Assembly: GCF_031501865.1 (NCBI RefSeq)
Contig: NZ_JARRCW010000001.1
Span: forward strand, 3,121,001-3,185,000
Length of the DNA: 64,000 nt
Direction: 5' to 3'
Source: Pseudovibrio sp. M1P-2-3
Lineage (GTDB): Bacteria > Pseudomonadota > Alphaproteobacteria > Rhizobiales > Stappiaceae
Below the pieces are notes generated by a model that worked only from the letters and a program-made list of their open reading frames with translations, was not told the DNA's origin and made no database searches. Both the position numbers and the translations under genes were made by a program. Shown piece by piece: positions 63,298-64,000 of this stretch. Position 1 is the first letter of the stretch; the number at the start of each line of letters is the position of its first letter.

Positions 63298-63847
63298 GAT
63301 GGGGCTTCCTGTCGTTTTTCGATAACGACAATGTAACGTTTGTTATATTTATTTCAACATTCATTTTATAATTTTCTTCTTCCCATGCGATTGTATAAAA
63401 GTAGGTCATTGATTTAAAACGACAAAAAAATTTGCACTTACGCATGCCTGTCATGAATTTAATGTAGTCATGGCATATGTAAGCATTAAATAAGCGGAAT
63501 GATTGTATTGCCCCCCTCTTTGGGAACAAGCTCGGTGAAGGCCAAAGAGAAACACGGGCTATGGGCAAGCATGCCTCGTTGCTTTTTCAGTGCGAATTTG
63601 CGGCCTGATTTTATCCAGCCGTTCATTTATCTGGTCTACAACTTTACCACACAGGTCGCATGCAACCACCACACTCATGCCTGCGGCCAGCACTCCGGCG
63701 TCAGGTGAAACAAACATGGAAGCGGAGACTTCCTATTGTGGCGGACAGGCGCAGGCGATGAATCTGCAAGCCTTCGGCATATTTTAGATCAACCATACAT
63801 CTGGTGACCTGAACAATGACTGGGGGTTAGCCTCAGGGAGTTAACAC
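63298..63847. other. Upstream gap before the last gene
   Basis: About 550 bases. The left part is very AT-rich and should hold the promoter of the SRPBCC gene. Open frames at 63499-63787 have no recognisable product. A ribosome binding site CAGGGAG lies 7-8 bases before the ATG at 63848. Confidence 0.4.
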
Positions 63848-64000
63848 ATGCCTTTTTTGACACCAGTCCGACGATTGGTAGCGGCTTTCTTGCTACTGAC
63901 GTTCACCCTGTTTTCCAGTGAGCATGTGCAGGCGGAGACAGGTGTGGGAAAAAGGATATTCAAGGAATGTCCGGTATCGAGAGAAGAAGGCAACATCTTT
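63848..64000 (+). CDS. Exported protein, 5' part only
   Basis: An ATG preceded by CAGGGAG opens a frame that stays open to the window end (51 codons). It starts with a clear signal peptide (basic VRR, then LVAAFLLLTFTLFSS, probable cleavage after HVQA). The visible mature part, ETGVGKRIFKECPVSREEGN, is too short to assign. Confidence 0.65.
   Translation, partial: MPFLTPVRRLVAAFLLLTFTLFSSEHVQAETGVGKRIFKECPVSREEGNIF

Overview
The window looks like a chromosomal segment of an alphaproteobacterium, probably marine. The evidence is a B12-dependent methylmalonyl-CoA mutase followed by a MeaB GTPase, a Rhizobium-type asparaginase, an alphaproteobacterial HerA-like ATPase, and an OppABC system with fused ATPases. 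Base composition is AT-rich over most of the window. By eye it is clearly GC-richer in the oligopeptide transporter and ABC-F block at 48-56 kb. A relative of the Stappiaceae (Pseudovibrio-like) is possible, but this is only a guess. No tRNA, rRNA or CRISPR array was seen.

Layout. 1-5.5 kb: methylmalonyl-CoA mutase (small subunit 3' end, large subunit) and MeaB, interrupted by a convergent GNAT acetyltransferase and an IS630-family element whose transposase needs a -1 frameshift. 5.5-13.3 kb: SulP anion transporter, asparaginase, an OmpR/EnvZ-type two-component pair, malate synthase G. 13.5-43.3 kb: an EamA transporter, then a large polysaccharide locus. 43.3-48.2 kb: HerA-like ATPase, hemolysin III family membrane protein, L,D-transpeptidase, small proteins. 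48.3-53.7 kb: oppDF-C-B-A. 54-64 kb: ABC-F ATPase, asparagine-synthase-like protein, a small exported protein, membrane-anchored AraC regulator, DsbA-like oxidoreductase, alpha/beta hydrolase, TetR regulator, SRPBCC protein, and the start of an exported protein.

The central result is that 14.4-42.3 kb carries the parts list of the symbiosis polysaccharide (syp) locus of Vibrio (Aliivibrio) fischeri, in a genome that does not look like a Vibrio. Regulators: a SypE-type protein (RsbW-like kinase, receiver, PP2C phosphatase), a stand-alone STAS protein (SypA-like), an NtrC-type sigma-54 activator (SypG-like), and a hybrid kinase with receiver and HPt domains (SypF/RscS-like). Structural genes: a Wza/SypC-like exporter, a CpsD/SypD-like P-loop protein, flippase, O-antigen ligase/polymerase, hexapeptide acyltransferase, Wzz-like protein, four separate glycosyltransferases, and one glycosyltransferase-sugar transferase fusion. 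Four sites matching the sigma-54 -24/-12 consensus, with exact GG-N10-GC spacing, lie just upstream of four transcription units of this locus. This suggests a coherent sigma-54 regulon driven by the encoded activator.

Inferred circuit: the hybrid kinase phosphorylates the activator through its HPt domain; the activator turns on the four units; the SypE-like protein, also with a receiver, phosphorylates or dephosphorylates the STAS protein as a second checkpoint. Departures from the known syp system are a 1,5xx-residue exporter with about 14 SLBB-like domains built from three copies of a four-domain block, a P-loop protein without the Walker A lysine, a GH123/DUF4091-like exported protein, and a FhuF-like iron-sulfur protein at the end of the operon.
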